This document shows positions 54,356-63,020 of a DNA stretch of 64,000 nucleotides, in pieces. The position numbers and the translations under genes are program-made. Within the stretch, counting starts at the first letter, position 1; every line of letters starts with the position of its first letter. Source of the DNA: Streptococcus oralis ATCC 35037. Its GTDB lineage: Bacteria > Bacillota > Bacilli > Lactobacillales > Streptococcaceae. A model generated the notes under the pieces. It made no database searches and was not told the DNA's origin. It was given only the letters and a program-made list of their open reading frames with translations. The stretch spans positions 1,194,001 to 1,258,000 of the forward strand of contig NZ_LR134336.1 in the NCBI RefSeq assembly GCF_900637025.1. Reading direction: 5' to 3'.

Positions 54356-57300
54356 TCATTTCGAGAAACCCTTCTCTTTTTTTGATTGTGCATCTGCTTT
54401 CAACTCCTGCTTGTGATCTTCGACAGCCTGCTTGCTCTGATCTTGAAACTTCTCTAGTTTTTGTTCAAAACTACGCTTCGTTTGTTTCTCCTGACTCAAT
54501 CTTAATTGTTCCAATGCTTGATCCATCCGAACCATTAAACTTTTAGCTTCTTGTTGGACAATATCCAACTGTGCTTCTAAATCAGCAAGTGTCTCCTTAT
54601 CTGCAGACCATCCAGATAGATAGTTAAAGGAATACTCTGACGTATCAATACCATAGTATGAAGAAACGACATAAGCGACACTTTCAGCCTGGAGTTCAGC
54701 GGTGCTTCTAGTTAGATTTTCCTTTTGAGGATTATCTGCATGATGCAACTCTGCATGAGCCATTTCATGTAAGAAAGTTTTAATAATTTGAGCCTTGTTC
54801 ATCTCATTACTACGTAAAACAATTTGATTTTCTGGGACAGAATAATATCCATGTTTATTATTTTCCATCTCTTCAAATCGAACCGATACATCATTTTCTT
54901 TTGCAATAGCCATTAGGGCACGGTAAAGATTTGCATAGTCCAAATCAGTCAGCTGTTCTTTCACTTCTGCAGCTTTTGGCATCTCCTTTCCTTCTGTCTG
55001 ACTAACATCAAAAACTGGTACCAAACCAAAGAATGTAACTGTTTCTGGTTTCCCATTTTTATCCAATATTGGTTGGTTATTCTCATCCTTTTTGATCTTC
55101 GTCATAGGTTTAAAAATACGTAAAGCCTTCTCACCTTTTTTCACATAGCGACCAAAGTTTTCTTTCCACTGCTTGAAAGAAGCTACTTGCCTTGCTTCAG
55201 GATTTTGTGCAAGAATTAAGCGTAAGTTGCGATTAGAATAATTATTTAGTTGGCTCATTTTCGTTAGATAGTCTTTGTACTTATCTGAATCCAGAAACTC
55301 CTTAATCCCTTCTTTAAAATGACGACTTAATCCTGCCATATCTTTATTTTGAATAAAATCTACGACTGCAAGACTGCCAGCTACTAACACAACTTCGTCC
55401 GCTTGTAGACTCTCCTCGCCCTCTGGTTTAGAACCTGGTTTCGATCTAAAATCATACGGATTCGTTCCCTGAAGCAACTCCTCCTCATCAGAAACACCAT
55501 CAGCATCCGCATCATGTTCCAACTCCTGCTTGTTGTAGCCTTGTTCTTCTAGTTTGATTTCTTCCTCTTGTGATTTCTCAAATTCTTCTCGGACTGTGGA
55601 GATCGTTTGTTCAACTTTTTCTGATAAACCTTTGATTTCTTTTTGCCATTTTTCAATAAGGGCCAATTGTTCCATAGGTGAGTCTTTGACTCCCAACTTC
55701 TCAAACCAAGCAGATAGATTTTCGACCTCAACACTATCCATTCCATCAAAAGAGATAAATCCAAGGCGACCATCATGACTACTATCTGTAAATCCAATTG
55801 GACTATTTTCCAAATCTCCAAATGGGAGTTGGGATAAAAGTTGATCTGCGTAAAGAGTATCTTCTAAAGCGTAACTGAACTGAGAAATATCTAACTCACT
55901 CGCCAATCTCTCCAGATGATACGGAGTGAATATGGCCCCATCTATCTTCATCAATTCTGGGTACTCTCTCATTTCTCGTGTTCCAAGTCTTTCTTTGTGA
56001 GCGATTGGGTTAATCTCATTCCCAATATCGTAACGGATGCCATCCTGGATCAGTTCACCATCGGGAGCGTAGATACTAAACTGGATCTTAGTTGGAGAGA
56101 TGTAACCTTCTGGGCGACCATCAGTCACTTGTTTTAGTCCTTCCTGATGTAACGGATAGAAGCTCTGATTGGCCTTGTAAAGCTCTCTAGCAAAATCTTG
56201 ATAAGATATCAGATCTGTTTCTTTAAAGGGCAATTTAGGCCCATCTGGGCGCTCCTCAGCCCATTGAAGGCGTACATGGTAGTTTTCTTTATAGATATCA
56301 TCTTGTTTCCATTCTTTATAAAAATCTGAATTTGTGTCTAGAAGATGATCTTCTCCAGCTGCAGCAACAATCTGGTCAAATTTATCATTGTACCGTTTCG
56401 CATAGTCAAGATACTGATTCCAGGCTTGATGAAATTCTTCTGGAGTTTTTGAGATGTCACCTGGCACACCTAAATTATAGACAGTATCTAAGACTTGAGT
56501 AAACATAGCCGAATCAAGTAGTGGGCTATTCAGTGTGTTCTCAGGAGTTATTTGTTCAATTCCCTTAGTTGTATCAGGCTTGATTTCTTCAAACAAGCCA
56601 TCTTTCAAAATGGTTTGCAACTCATTTCCTCTATCCTTGACATAATCCTCATTGATAGACAACTGTTCAATATTACCATCACGTTCACGAAAGACAGCAA
56701 GTATAACTTTTTCCTTAGTTTTCTCTACATCAACTTTTAGATCTCTCTTGATTTTCATGAGAGATGCAGGGACATGTTCTTCTCCTATATCTTTGAAAAG
56801 AAGCAAGAAATCCTCGTCTTTACTCTTGATAGCTTCTGAAAAGTTAAGTCGTTGCGCAATTCTCACTTCGTCTAAGTTATCCAAAACAAACGATTTAGGA
56901 TCAAGAATATCCTCTAACATAGGAATAACTTGTAATTTTTCTTTTAGACTATTACTAACCAGTATTTGATTATAGTCTCCCCTTCCCTCAGCAAAATCGA
57001 CTACAAAATCTCCAGCATTCCTACCTGGAACAACTGGCCTGATTCCTGTTAAGTGTAAAAAGTTTTCTCGTTTAAAATTAACATCTAGCAAACTCACCTC
57101 TCCATTATTGGAATAGAAATAATAGATTTTACTATTCGCTAATTCCTCTAAATACCATTGAGATGATTTCTGAATAGAACCAGCGTACTGATTCATTCTT
57201 TTCAAATCATCAGATGTAATTGGATGGTATTTCGATTGTCTTCGTTGCACTTCCTCAAAAGTTGTGCTAAAATGTAAGTAACGATAGGGTGATGTCGGGT

Positions 57301-58693
57301 GACTGGCAACAGTTTGCTCAAAGGTTGCTGATAATTCAGCTTCAGGTTCGGCACTGCCTACAGCATCATGCTGTGAATAGCCCTCTCCACCACTGGCCCT
57401 ATCATTCATTTGCTCCTGAGAGTTCTCAGGAGCTTTTTCTGTGCTCTGAATTTGTTTTTTAGGCTCCCTACCATCTCCAAGAGGATTGGAAGGTTTTTCA
57501 TAGGTCACTGTTTTGTCCGAATCAATAACCATTTGTTTTCTAGACTCTACTGAAAACCCTATATTATTCCAGTTTTCCTTCAACCACGTTGCATCTTCAG
57601 GAGAAAGGTGGCTGGTATCAGGAAAGTGACTTGATGATTGAATTTCCTCAGCCTTTTCCAGTTGCTTGGTCTGCTTCAGAATCTCATTCCAGTCTGTCTT
57701 CTCCTGGCCTTCACGTTTTGGTGGTCTTGCATCTATAACTGGAATTTTCTTCTCACGTAGTTTGGTGATAAAATCTGTACCTGCTTTATCACGATCAACT
57801 GCCAGCGTGATGAGAGCATCGTATTTGTTATCTTGGAAAAGTGTAGAGGTTTCTGCTGCAACAGATAGGAATCTCGAGGTACGTGTTAGTTCGCTAGACT
57901 TGGTATAATCCCTTTCATCCATCGCAATCTCCCCTCGATCCTGTAAAATTTCAAGAACATAGTGGGATAATACTCCCTCTTTCAATCCTTCCATCGCAAC
58001 TAGTCGAACATCGTTTAATTCGCCCTTATGAAGCTCATAATAGCTCATAAGGTCAATTGGTGCCTCTGTCACAATTAAACGCTCAGGAGAGCCTATAGAA
58101 ACGTTTAAGCCACTTATAGCCTCTGATTGATACATGATTTGTTTCAAGTAGCCCTTACCTGGATGACGTTCCTGATCAGGAACAAGTCCCTGAAGGCTCG
58201 CACCTACCAGTTGCTGATTTCTATCCAAGTATTTAAAAACTAATACATCTTCTATAACGCCCTCTTTGTCCTTACGTTTAGCTTGGGCTAATACTCCCTT
58301 CTCAAGGAAGAAGTCGATTGTATCATCAGAGAGACCTCTAATCTCCTTGAGATAGGTTCTCGCCTCCACAAATGGTTGTTCGTAAGGTGCTAGTGTATAG
58401 TTGAAAGGTTTACGTTCTTCCTCTACTGGTTTTGCTTCAGGAAAGGAACCTGTCTCTAAGAATACCATGGCTTCCTTATAGCTGACATTTTGCATTTGTT
58501 GCACGAGATTGATAGTATCACCAAAGAGGTTTTGAGAATACCAATGCCAGGTATTTTTCACAGTATCAATCTTAAACGAGTCATGCTCGGCCCAGTAATA
58601 CTCTCGGTGTGACTTTCTCTTCATTTCCATTCCGAGACTACGAGCTACTTCTAAAATATCCAGCGATTTTGCCTGTGCTTTTGTTAAAACCAT
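54356..58693 (-). CDS. LtrC-like DNA-processing protein: DUF3991, toprim and ArdC-type domains (1445 aa)
   Basis: Domain order: DUF3991/primase-like N terminus (about 10-100); toprim (about 205-310) with Glu in VTEAPIDLM and the DxD of LAVDRDKAG; a long middle region; an acidic Dx[DN]xDG calcium-loop-like element DADADGVSDEEELLQGTNP near residue 1065; an ArdC-type ssDNA-binding domain (about 1110-1240, KEFLDSDKYKDYLTKMSQ); an HEMAH zincin motif near 1309; and a C-terminal coiled coil. It probably protects or primes transferred single-stranded DNA in the recipient. Overlaps the 87-residue gene by 10 bp. Confidence 0.87.
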   Translation of the reverse strand: MVLTKAQAKSLDILEVARSLGMEMKRKSHREYYWAEHDSFKIDTVKNTWHWYSQNLFGDTINLVQQMQNVSYKEAMVFLETGSFPEAKPVEEERKPFNYTLAPYEQPFVEARTYLKEIRGLSDDTIDFFLEKGVLAQAKRKDKEGVIEDVLVFKYLDRNQQLVGASLQGLVPDQERHPGKGYLKQIMYQSEAISGLNVSIGSPERLIVTEAPIDLMSYYELHKGELNDVRLVAMEGLKEGVLSHYVLEILQDRGEIAMDERDYTKSSELTRTSRFLSVAAETSTLFQDNKYDALITLAVDRDKAGTDFITKLREKKIPVIDARPPKREGQEKTDWNEILKQTKQLEKAEEIQSSSHFPDTSHLSPEDATWLKENWNNIGFSVESRKQMVIDSDKTVTYEKPSNPLGDGREPKKQIQSTEKAPENSQEQMNDRASGGEGYSQHDAVGSAEPEAELSATFEQTVASHPTSPYRYLHFSTTFEEVQRRQSKYHPITSDDLKRMNQYAGSIQKSSQWYLEELANSKIYYFYSNNGEVSLLDVNFKRENFLHLTGIRPVVPGRNAGDFVVDFAEGRGDYNQILVSNSLKEKLQVIPMLEDILDPKSFVLDNLDEVRIAQRLNFSEAIKSKDEDFLLLFKDIGEEHVPASLMKIKRDLKVDVEKTKEKVILAVFRERDGNIEQLSINEDYVKDRGNELQTILKDGLFEEIKPDTTKGIEQITPENTLNSPLLDSAMFTQVLDTVYNLGVPGDISKTPEEFHQAWNQYLDYAKRYNDKFDQIVAAAGEDHLLDTNSDFYKEWKQDDIYKENYHVRLQWAEERPDGPKLPFKETDLISYQDFARELYKANQSFYPLHQEGLKQVTDGRPEGYISPTKIQFSIYAPDGELIQDGIRYDIGNEINPIAHKERLGTREMREYPELMKIDGAIFTPYHLERLASELDISQFSYALEDTLYADQLLSQLPFGDLENSPIGFTDSSHDGRLGFISFDGMDSVEVENLSAWFEKLGVKDSPMEQLALIEKWQKEIKGLSEKVEQTISTVREEFEKSQEEEIKLEEQGYNKQELEHDADADGVSDEEELLQGTNPYDFRSKPGSKPEGEESLQADEVVLVAGSLAVVDFIQNKDMAGLSRHFKEGIKEFLDSDKYKDYLTKMSQLNNYSNRNLRLILAQNPEARQVASFKQWKENFGRYVKKGEKALRIFKPMTKIKKDENNQPILDKNGKPETVTFFGLVPVFDVSQTEGKEMPKAAEVKEQLTDLDYANLYRALMAIAKENDVSVRFEEMENNKHGYYSVPENQIVLRSNEMNKAQIIKTFLHEMAHAELHHADNPQKENLTRSTAELQAESVAYVVSSYYGIDTSEYSFNYLSGWSADKETLADLEAQLDIVQQEAKSLMVRMDQALEQLRLSQEKQTKRSFEQKLEKFQDQSKQAVEDHKQELKADAQSKKEKGFSK

Positions 58694-58947
58694 CCTGTTT
58701 CCTCCTCGACCAATTCCTTGAATAAAAGATAACCCTCAGGAGTTGCATCTAGTTCACTAACAACTATTGGATCTTCCTGATTCGTTGTCACAAAAAGATG
58801 AGGAGCTAATTGATAAAAACTCTCCTCATCTGCCTGTTTGAATAGCTGCCAAATAGCATATCGTTCTATGGCTAAATTCTCTAGCTTTAATGCTAGAACC
58901 TGCGAGATACTCTCCAGGTATCCTAATTGTGTTTTAGGTGTTTCCAT
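58684..58947 (-). CDS. small hypothetical ICE protein
   Basis: This 87-residue helical protein starts METPKTQLGYLESISQVLALK and ends in the acidic LFKELVEEETGWF. It sits between the coupling-protein gene (20 bp) and the toprim/ArdC-like gene (10-bp overlap), so it is translated with them. No family recognised. Confidence 0.72.
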   Translation of the reverse strand: METPKTQLGYLESISQVLALKLENLAIERYAIWQLFKQADEESFYQLAPHLFVTTNQEDPIVVSELDATPEGYLLFKELVEEETGWF

Positions 58948-58967
58948 CCTACTGTCCTTTCTGTATG

Positions 58968-60767
58968 TTAGGCCACGAATAATTCTTTTAGCTGCGGTGT
59001 CAAATCGTTGGCATATAAAAGCAAGCCATCGATGTCTGTTCCTTTTCGAGTGTATTCGTACCAGTTTTCTTTGTCTTCAGGAGAACTTGCAATCTCAGCC
59101 TTTCTAGGATGATCATAGACACTTGCTTTTTTATCTCTGAAGACATTCTGTTTAGAAATAAAGACCAATCCTTCTTCTACCCCAATTCTTGCGACTTCAT
59201 CTGGAGTTAGAAGGGGACGGCCTTGAATTTGTTTATTTTCACTTGAGGATCCGTTCCGATAACTATGCGATTTTGAAGTGGAGCGAGTGCGTATAGTCTG
59301 CTTACCTGACCTTGTAGAATAGTATTCCATTGTATCCTTGTCATTTGTCCCTAAAAATAGGTGAGTAGCACAGTTATTAAAGATGGTCTTCCAATCGCTT
59401 TTATATAGTGATTCTAGCTGATTGACAGCTTGAATGATAATCTTAATAGACATCTCACGGCTACGAATAGAAGATAGAACCTGGGCGAAGTTTGGTATAC
59501 GGCCAATTTGCGCAAACTCGTCGAAGATAAACTGAATGTGGCGAAGATTTTTTCTACTGTAGCCAGGTACTTTACCTTGCAGGATATCATCAGCCTTATG
59601 TGTAAGAACCTCAAATCCAATCGCAAACAAGATTGAGGAAAGAAAATTAAAGGCGTTATTGGTTTCAGGAATAGCAATAAAAACGGCTGTCTTTTTCGTA
59701 TTCCAGGTATCCATTTCCATGGTATCCTCACTGATCAAGTTTCGTACATCTTCATGGTCAAAGATAGAATAGCGAGAAGACAAAATCGCTACCACACTGT
59801 TTCTTGTCTCACCTCTGAAGTTTTGGAATAATTTCCACTGTTTATAAGCATAGTTGTTAGGTTGATGTTCGTTCAGTTCTTCAAACATCTGCTCGACAGG
59901 GCTTGGTACATCTGGATCCTCTCGATACATATTTCTTAATAGATCCGCAACGTGACCCAGGTTTGGCATATATAACTGGGCTCCTGTTTCAGGATCCTTA
60001 GAGTCAAAATAAAGATAACCAATCAATGCACGTTGCAGCATCAACTCTGCTTGAACCCAGAAGTCTTCTCCAGTATGCTCACTCTTCTTTGTTCCCTCAG
60101 TAATTGCTTCAGAGATACGATCAATATCTAGCTCAGACTTCATGTAATGAAAAGGATTAAACCGATCTGAATTCTTGAGCCGAATCAAATCAAAGATTTT
60201 AACGGCATAGCCAGTTTTCTCAAGCATCTTCCCAACTTCGTGTACCAGGTTTCCTTTAGGATCCGTCACCACAAAGTTTGAGTTCATCTGCATTAAATTT
60301 GGCAATACAAAAGTAAAGGTTTTACCATCTCCTGGAAGACCAATGACAATCACATTTTTATTGAGCTGAACATTGTAGGCTAAGCGAAAGTTAAATAGGC
60401 CCATTTTGACCTGTTTTGAAAAAATCATATTCTTCTCAAAATCAACGTCTTCAAACCGTCTCATTTCCTTCAAAGTCGCAAAACGAGCACTACCTTGCTC
60501 TTCTCCCTGACGATATAAATTCTTATCCATAGAAGCATAGACAAGCATTGGGAGGCCGAATCCGATCAACCCTGCATATAAGGCTCCTGAATCAAAGAAA
60601 ACACCGAAAGAGAAGCGTTCCCAGTGTTCTAGCAACCAACGAAGCCGCAACATTCCCATGAAAGGTACTGCTGCAGTCGAAAGTTGGTAGTAATGGTAAA
60701 AGGACTGGAAAATAACAAATGAAAATAGCCCCACCACCAGGTAGGGCCATATAGGTTTTCTAATCAT
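58968..60767 (-). CDS. VirD4/PcfC-type coupling protein
   Basis: The 599-residue ATPase brings the relaxase-DNA complex to the transfer channel. Two N-terminal helices (about 9-30 and 53-76) anchor it. Walker A is GLPGDGKT (143-150), Walker B lies in IQFIFDEFAQIG near residue 411, and the TraG/VirD4 region FVVTDPKGNLVHE follows Walker A. Starts overlapping the PcfB-like gene by 4 bp, the usual pcfB-pcfC arrangement. Confidence 0.93.
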   Translation of the reverse strand: MIRKPIWPYLVVGLFSFVIFQSFYHYYQLSTAAVPFMGMLRLRWLLEHWERFSFGVFFDSGALYAGLIGFGLPMLVYASMDKNLYRQGEEQGSARFATLKEMRRFEDVDFEKNMIFSKQVKMGLFNFRLAYNVQLNKNVIVIGLPGDGKTFTFVLPNLMQMNSNFVVTDPKGNLVHEVGKMLEKTGYAVKIFDLIRLKNSDRFNPFHYMKSELDIDRISEAITEGTKKSEHTGEDFWVQAELMLQRALIGYLYFDSKDPETGAQLYMPNLGHVADLLRNMYREDPDVPSPVEQMFEELNEHQPNNYAYKQWKLFQNFRGETRNSVVAILSSRYSIFDHEDVRNLISEDTMEMDTWNTKKTAVFIAIPETNNAFNFLSSILFAIGFEVLTHKADDILQGKVPGYSRKNLRHIQFIFDEFAQIGRIPNFAQVLSSIRSREMSIKIIIQAVNQLESLYKSDWKTIFNNCATHLFLGTNDKDTMEYYSTRSGKQTIRTRSTSKSHSYRNGSSSENKQIQGRPLLTPDEVARIGVEEGLVFISKQNVFRDKKASVYDHPRKAEIASSPEDKENWYEYTRKGTDIDGLLLYANDLTPQLKELFVA

Positions 60768-61282
60768 CGTGCTTTCTCCTTACCAATATCCTTCGTAACT
60801 ACTGGCATCATTCCCTTATAGACCTTATTTGTTTTATAGTAGTTGATTTTCTCTTCAGGAGTCATTTCATGTGGCTTCTTCAGAACCTTTTTCGCAAACT
60901 CTTCCAATTTTTCTGGGCTTTTCGTGATGTCTGCCAACATATCTTTGAGAGCCTTTTCTACCAGGGGACGATTTTTTGTTTCAAAGAAGAGATAGGTTGT
61001 ACCATCTTTTTGATGATAAGTAAAACCTATCTTATACTCCTCCAGGTAATGCTTCAACTTGGCCAAGTGAACTTCACTATTTAACAACTTCTCGACATCT
61101 TTTTTTGATTTGGTGGCCATAAAATCATTAAAACGTGTCTCCCCTTCAAAAGTTCGATTTGCCGCCTTATGTTGTTTCTTGTCATAATGGGCTTTTGCGA
61201 GGGCATACAGAGCTTGTATCGTCATCTCCAGAGTAACTTTTCCTTTTAAAGCCAGAGAATGACTGACTTTTTCTTGATCCAT
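60764..61282 (-). CDS. DUF3801/PcfB-like conjugation protein
   Basis: The 172-residue protein has the DUF3801 pattern: N-terminal LALKGKVTLEMTIQALYALA, a central LAKLKHYLEEYKIGFTYHQKDGTTYLFFETKN and a following amphipathic helix. PcfB of pCF10 binds the coupling protein and helps dock the relaxosome. ATG overlap with the coupling-protein gene supports the same role. Confidence 0.82.
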   Translation of the reverse strand: MDQEKVSHSLALKGKVTLEMTIQALYALAKAHYDKKQHKAANRTFEGETRFNDFMATKSKKDVEKLLNSEVHLAKLKHYLEEYKIGFTYHQKDGTTYLFFETKNRPLVEKALKDMLADITKSPEKLEEFAKKVLKKPHEMTPEEKINYYKTNKVYKGMMPVVTKDIGKEKAR

Positions 61283-61294
61283 GTAATACCTCCT

Positions 61295-62134
61295 TTATTT
61301 TGGATAATTGGATAGTTCTGGCTTAGCAATAACCTGGAATCCGTAAGGCGCTGAAGGTTCTTCCTTCACAGTAACTACCAAGCGTTTCTGACTTCTGTTC
61401 TCACCGTCTTTCACGGCCACTACATAGGTTAGCTGATAAGTTGTTTCATCAACAATCAAGCTAGATTCCAAAATCACAGACTGCAGTTGACCTGCTTGTC
61501 TATCTATCGTTAATTGAGGAGCTACGAAATCAGTCATTTTCCCTTTATCAGAGTAAAGGGCTGGCAAAAAGTAACGTGAAAAGGCATCTAGTTCTCCTGT
61601 TTTTGACTGAATAGTTTTTAGATTTGAAAGTTCCTTGGACAAGGCCGAGAGTTGCTTTTCTTGATAGTAAACTAGCGTAAGGGATAAGCCAGCAAGTGTC
61701 AGACTTCCTACTAGACCAAACAACACCAGAACTCTTCCTAAATACACCCAAAAAGAGCGTTTAGAAGAGGTTCGAGGTTTGGGAGTTTCATGTTTCAAGG
61801 AAGTGGCTTTAGCTTTCTCTTCAGGAGTCTTCTCTACATGTTTTGTTTCAGGCTGGCGCTTAAAGAAAGAGTTTTTTGCTTCTTTTGCTGGGGCCTCCTG
61901 GTGATTCAACGTACCAGGCTTCAGGAAGAGGCTATCCACAATTCCCTCAAACGGCAAATAGACATCTTCTTGGTAGATCACTACATTCTTTTTATCCAGT
62001 TCCTCTACCAATAAAACGGCCTCTGCCCCCTCATGCTTAACCTTGGCATTTTCTCGCTCCAGGGCTTGATACACAAGGTCTCGATTCTTATACGTTGTGG
62101 TCGTGTTTTGTGTCAGATTGGTTAAACGGTACAT
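61295..62134 (-). CDS. single-pass membrane protein of the conjugation module
   Basis: The 279-residue protein has a cytoplasmic N domain of about 130 residues, one membrane helix (VYLGRVLVLFGLVGSLTLAGLSLTLVYY, about 129-157), a short coiled coil and an external beta-rich C domain. The layout resembles VirB8/TcpC-like channel proteins, but no signature is definite. It overlaps the next small gene by 47 bp, an unusually long overlap. Confidence 0.72.
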   Translation of the reverse strand: MYRLTNLTQNTTTTYKNRDLVYQALERENAKVKHEGAEAVLLVEELDKKNVVIYQEDVYLPFEGIVDSLFLKPGTLNHQEAPAKEAKNSFFKRQPETKHVEKTPEEKAKATSLKHETPKPRTSSKRSFWVYLGRVLVLFGLVGSLTLAGLSLTLVYYQEKQLSALSKELSNLKTIQSKTGELDAFSRYFLPALYSDKGKMTDFVAPQLTIDRQAGQLQSVILESSLIVDETTYQLTYVVAVKDGENRSQKRLVVTVKEEPSAPYGFQVIAKPELSNYPK

Positions 62135-62360
62135 GTTTTTCAGATCCTTTCAATTTTCCTTCAGCAAGAGCTGTTTCAATATCAGCCCAGGTTAAATTAT
62201 GTTCGGCCAAGTAGTTTGACCGTTCCTCATGTTTGGCCAGAATGATTTGAGTTTCTAGCTGCTGCAGCTTCTCTTCTTCCTTCTTGGCCTTGGTCATATA
62301 GTCAGCTAAGCGGTCTTCCGCTTTCTGTTTTTGTTTTTCCAAAGTTTCTAATTTTGTCAT
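62088..62360 (-). CDS. small coiled-coil ICE protein
   Basis: The 90-residue protein is almost entirely a charged coiled coil (LEKQKQKAEDRLADYMTKAKK) followed by WADIETALAEGKLKG. Similar small proteins accompany mobilisation genes, possibly DUF3847-like. It overlaps the VirB8-like gene by 4 bp. Confidence 0.68.
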   Translation of the reverse strand: MTKLETLEKQKQKAEDRLADYMTKAKKEEEKLQQLETQIILAKHEERSNYLAEHNLTWADIETALAEGKLKGSEKHVPFNQSDTKHDHNV

Positions 62361-63001
62361 TGTTCCTTTTTCCCTTCTGTACTTTGTGTTTGGTTAGTGA
62401 TTGGTTTGTTTAACGATGGAATACTCGCCTTTTCGCTGGCGTTCAAGCTGTCCACAATCAAAATGGGGTCAATATGATTTACCAGGTATTTCCCATCTTG
62501 CTTGCTGAAGCGAATCCGTATGGTTCTTGAAGATCCTACGTTTGTTTGGGCGTTAGTATAATCATACTTCTTCTGTAACTGTGTCTGAGTGTATCTCACT
62601 TGAGCTAAGGCAACATTATTTTCTTGATCGATGTAGACGATAGCAGACTTCATCTGTGTATCCACTACATAGCCCTTATAGGTTTGTACCGTTGGTTCTT
62701 CTTCAGAGTTCACTTCCTGATTGTAAGCAGCTTCTGTCATATAGGGCAAATAGCGATTTCTATTTTCTCCAAGATCTTGCTTATTGAAGTAAGCTGTCAA
62801 AAATTCCTTCACATATTCTTGCGTTAGTTCGCTTCCCTCTGCTTTGGTTTCTTGTTGCGTGGTTGCAGCTTCCTGCTTAGCTTTATTTTGCGCTGAAGTT
62901 GCTGCACCAATCCAGAATACGAATCCTAGAACTAGCACAACTCCTATAAGGATTCCACCTATTTTAAGGAGTTTCAATTTCTCCATATCTATCATTTTCA
63001 T
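62357..63001 (-). CDS. VirB8-like conjugal transfer protein
   Basis: The 214-residue protein has one N-terminal membrane helix (IGGILIGVVLVLGFVFWIGAA) and an external NTF2-like domain (LTQEYVKEFLTAYFNKQD ... TIRIRFSKQDGKYLVNHIDP), the VirB8/TcpC plan. It should nucleate the transfer channel at the membrane. AGAAGG lies 6 nt before ATG 63001. Confidence 0.75.
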   Translation of the reverse strand: MKMIDMEKLKLLKIGGILIGVVLVLGFVFWIGAATSAQNKAKQEAATTQQETKAEGSELTQEYVKEFLTAYFNKQDLGENRNRYLPYMTEAAYNQEVNSEEEPTVQTYKGYVVDTQMKSAIVYIDQENNVALAQVRYTQTQLQKKYDYTNAQTNVGSSRTIRIRFSKQDGKYLVNHIDPILIVDSLNASEKASIPSLNKPITNQTQSTEGKKEQ

Positions 63002-63020
63002 GATTTACCTTCTTTCTTTT

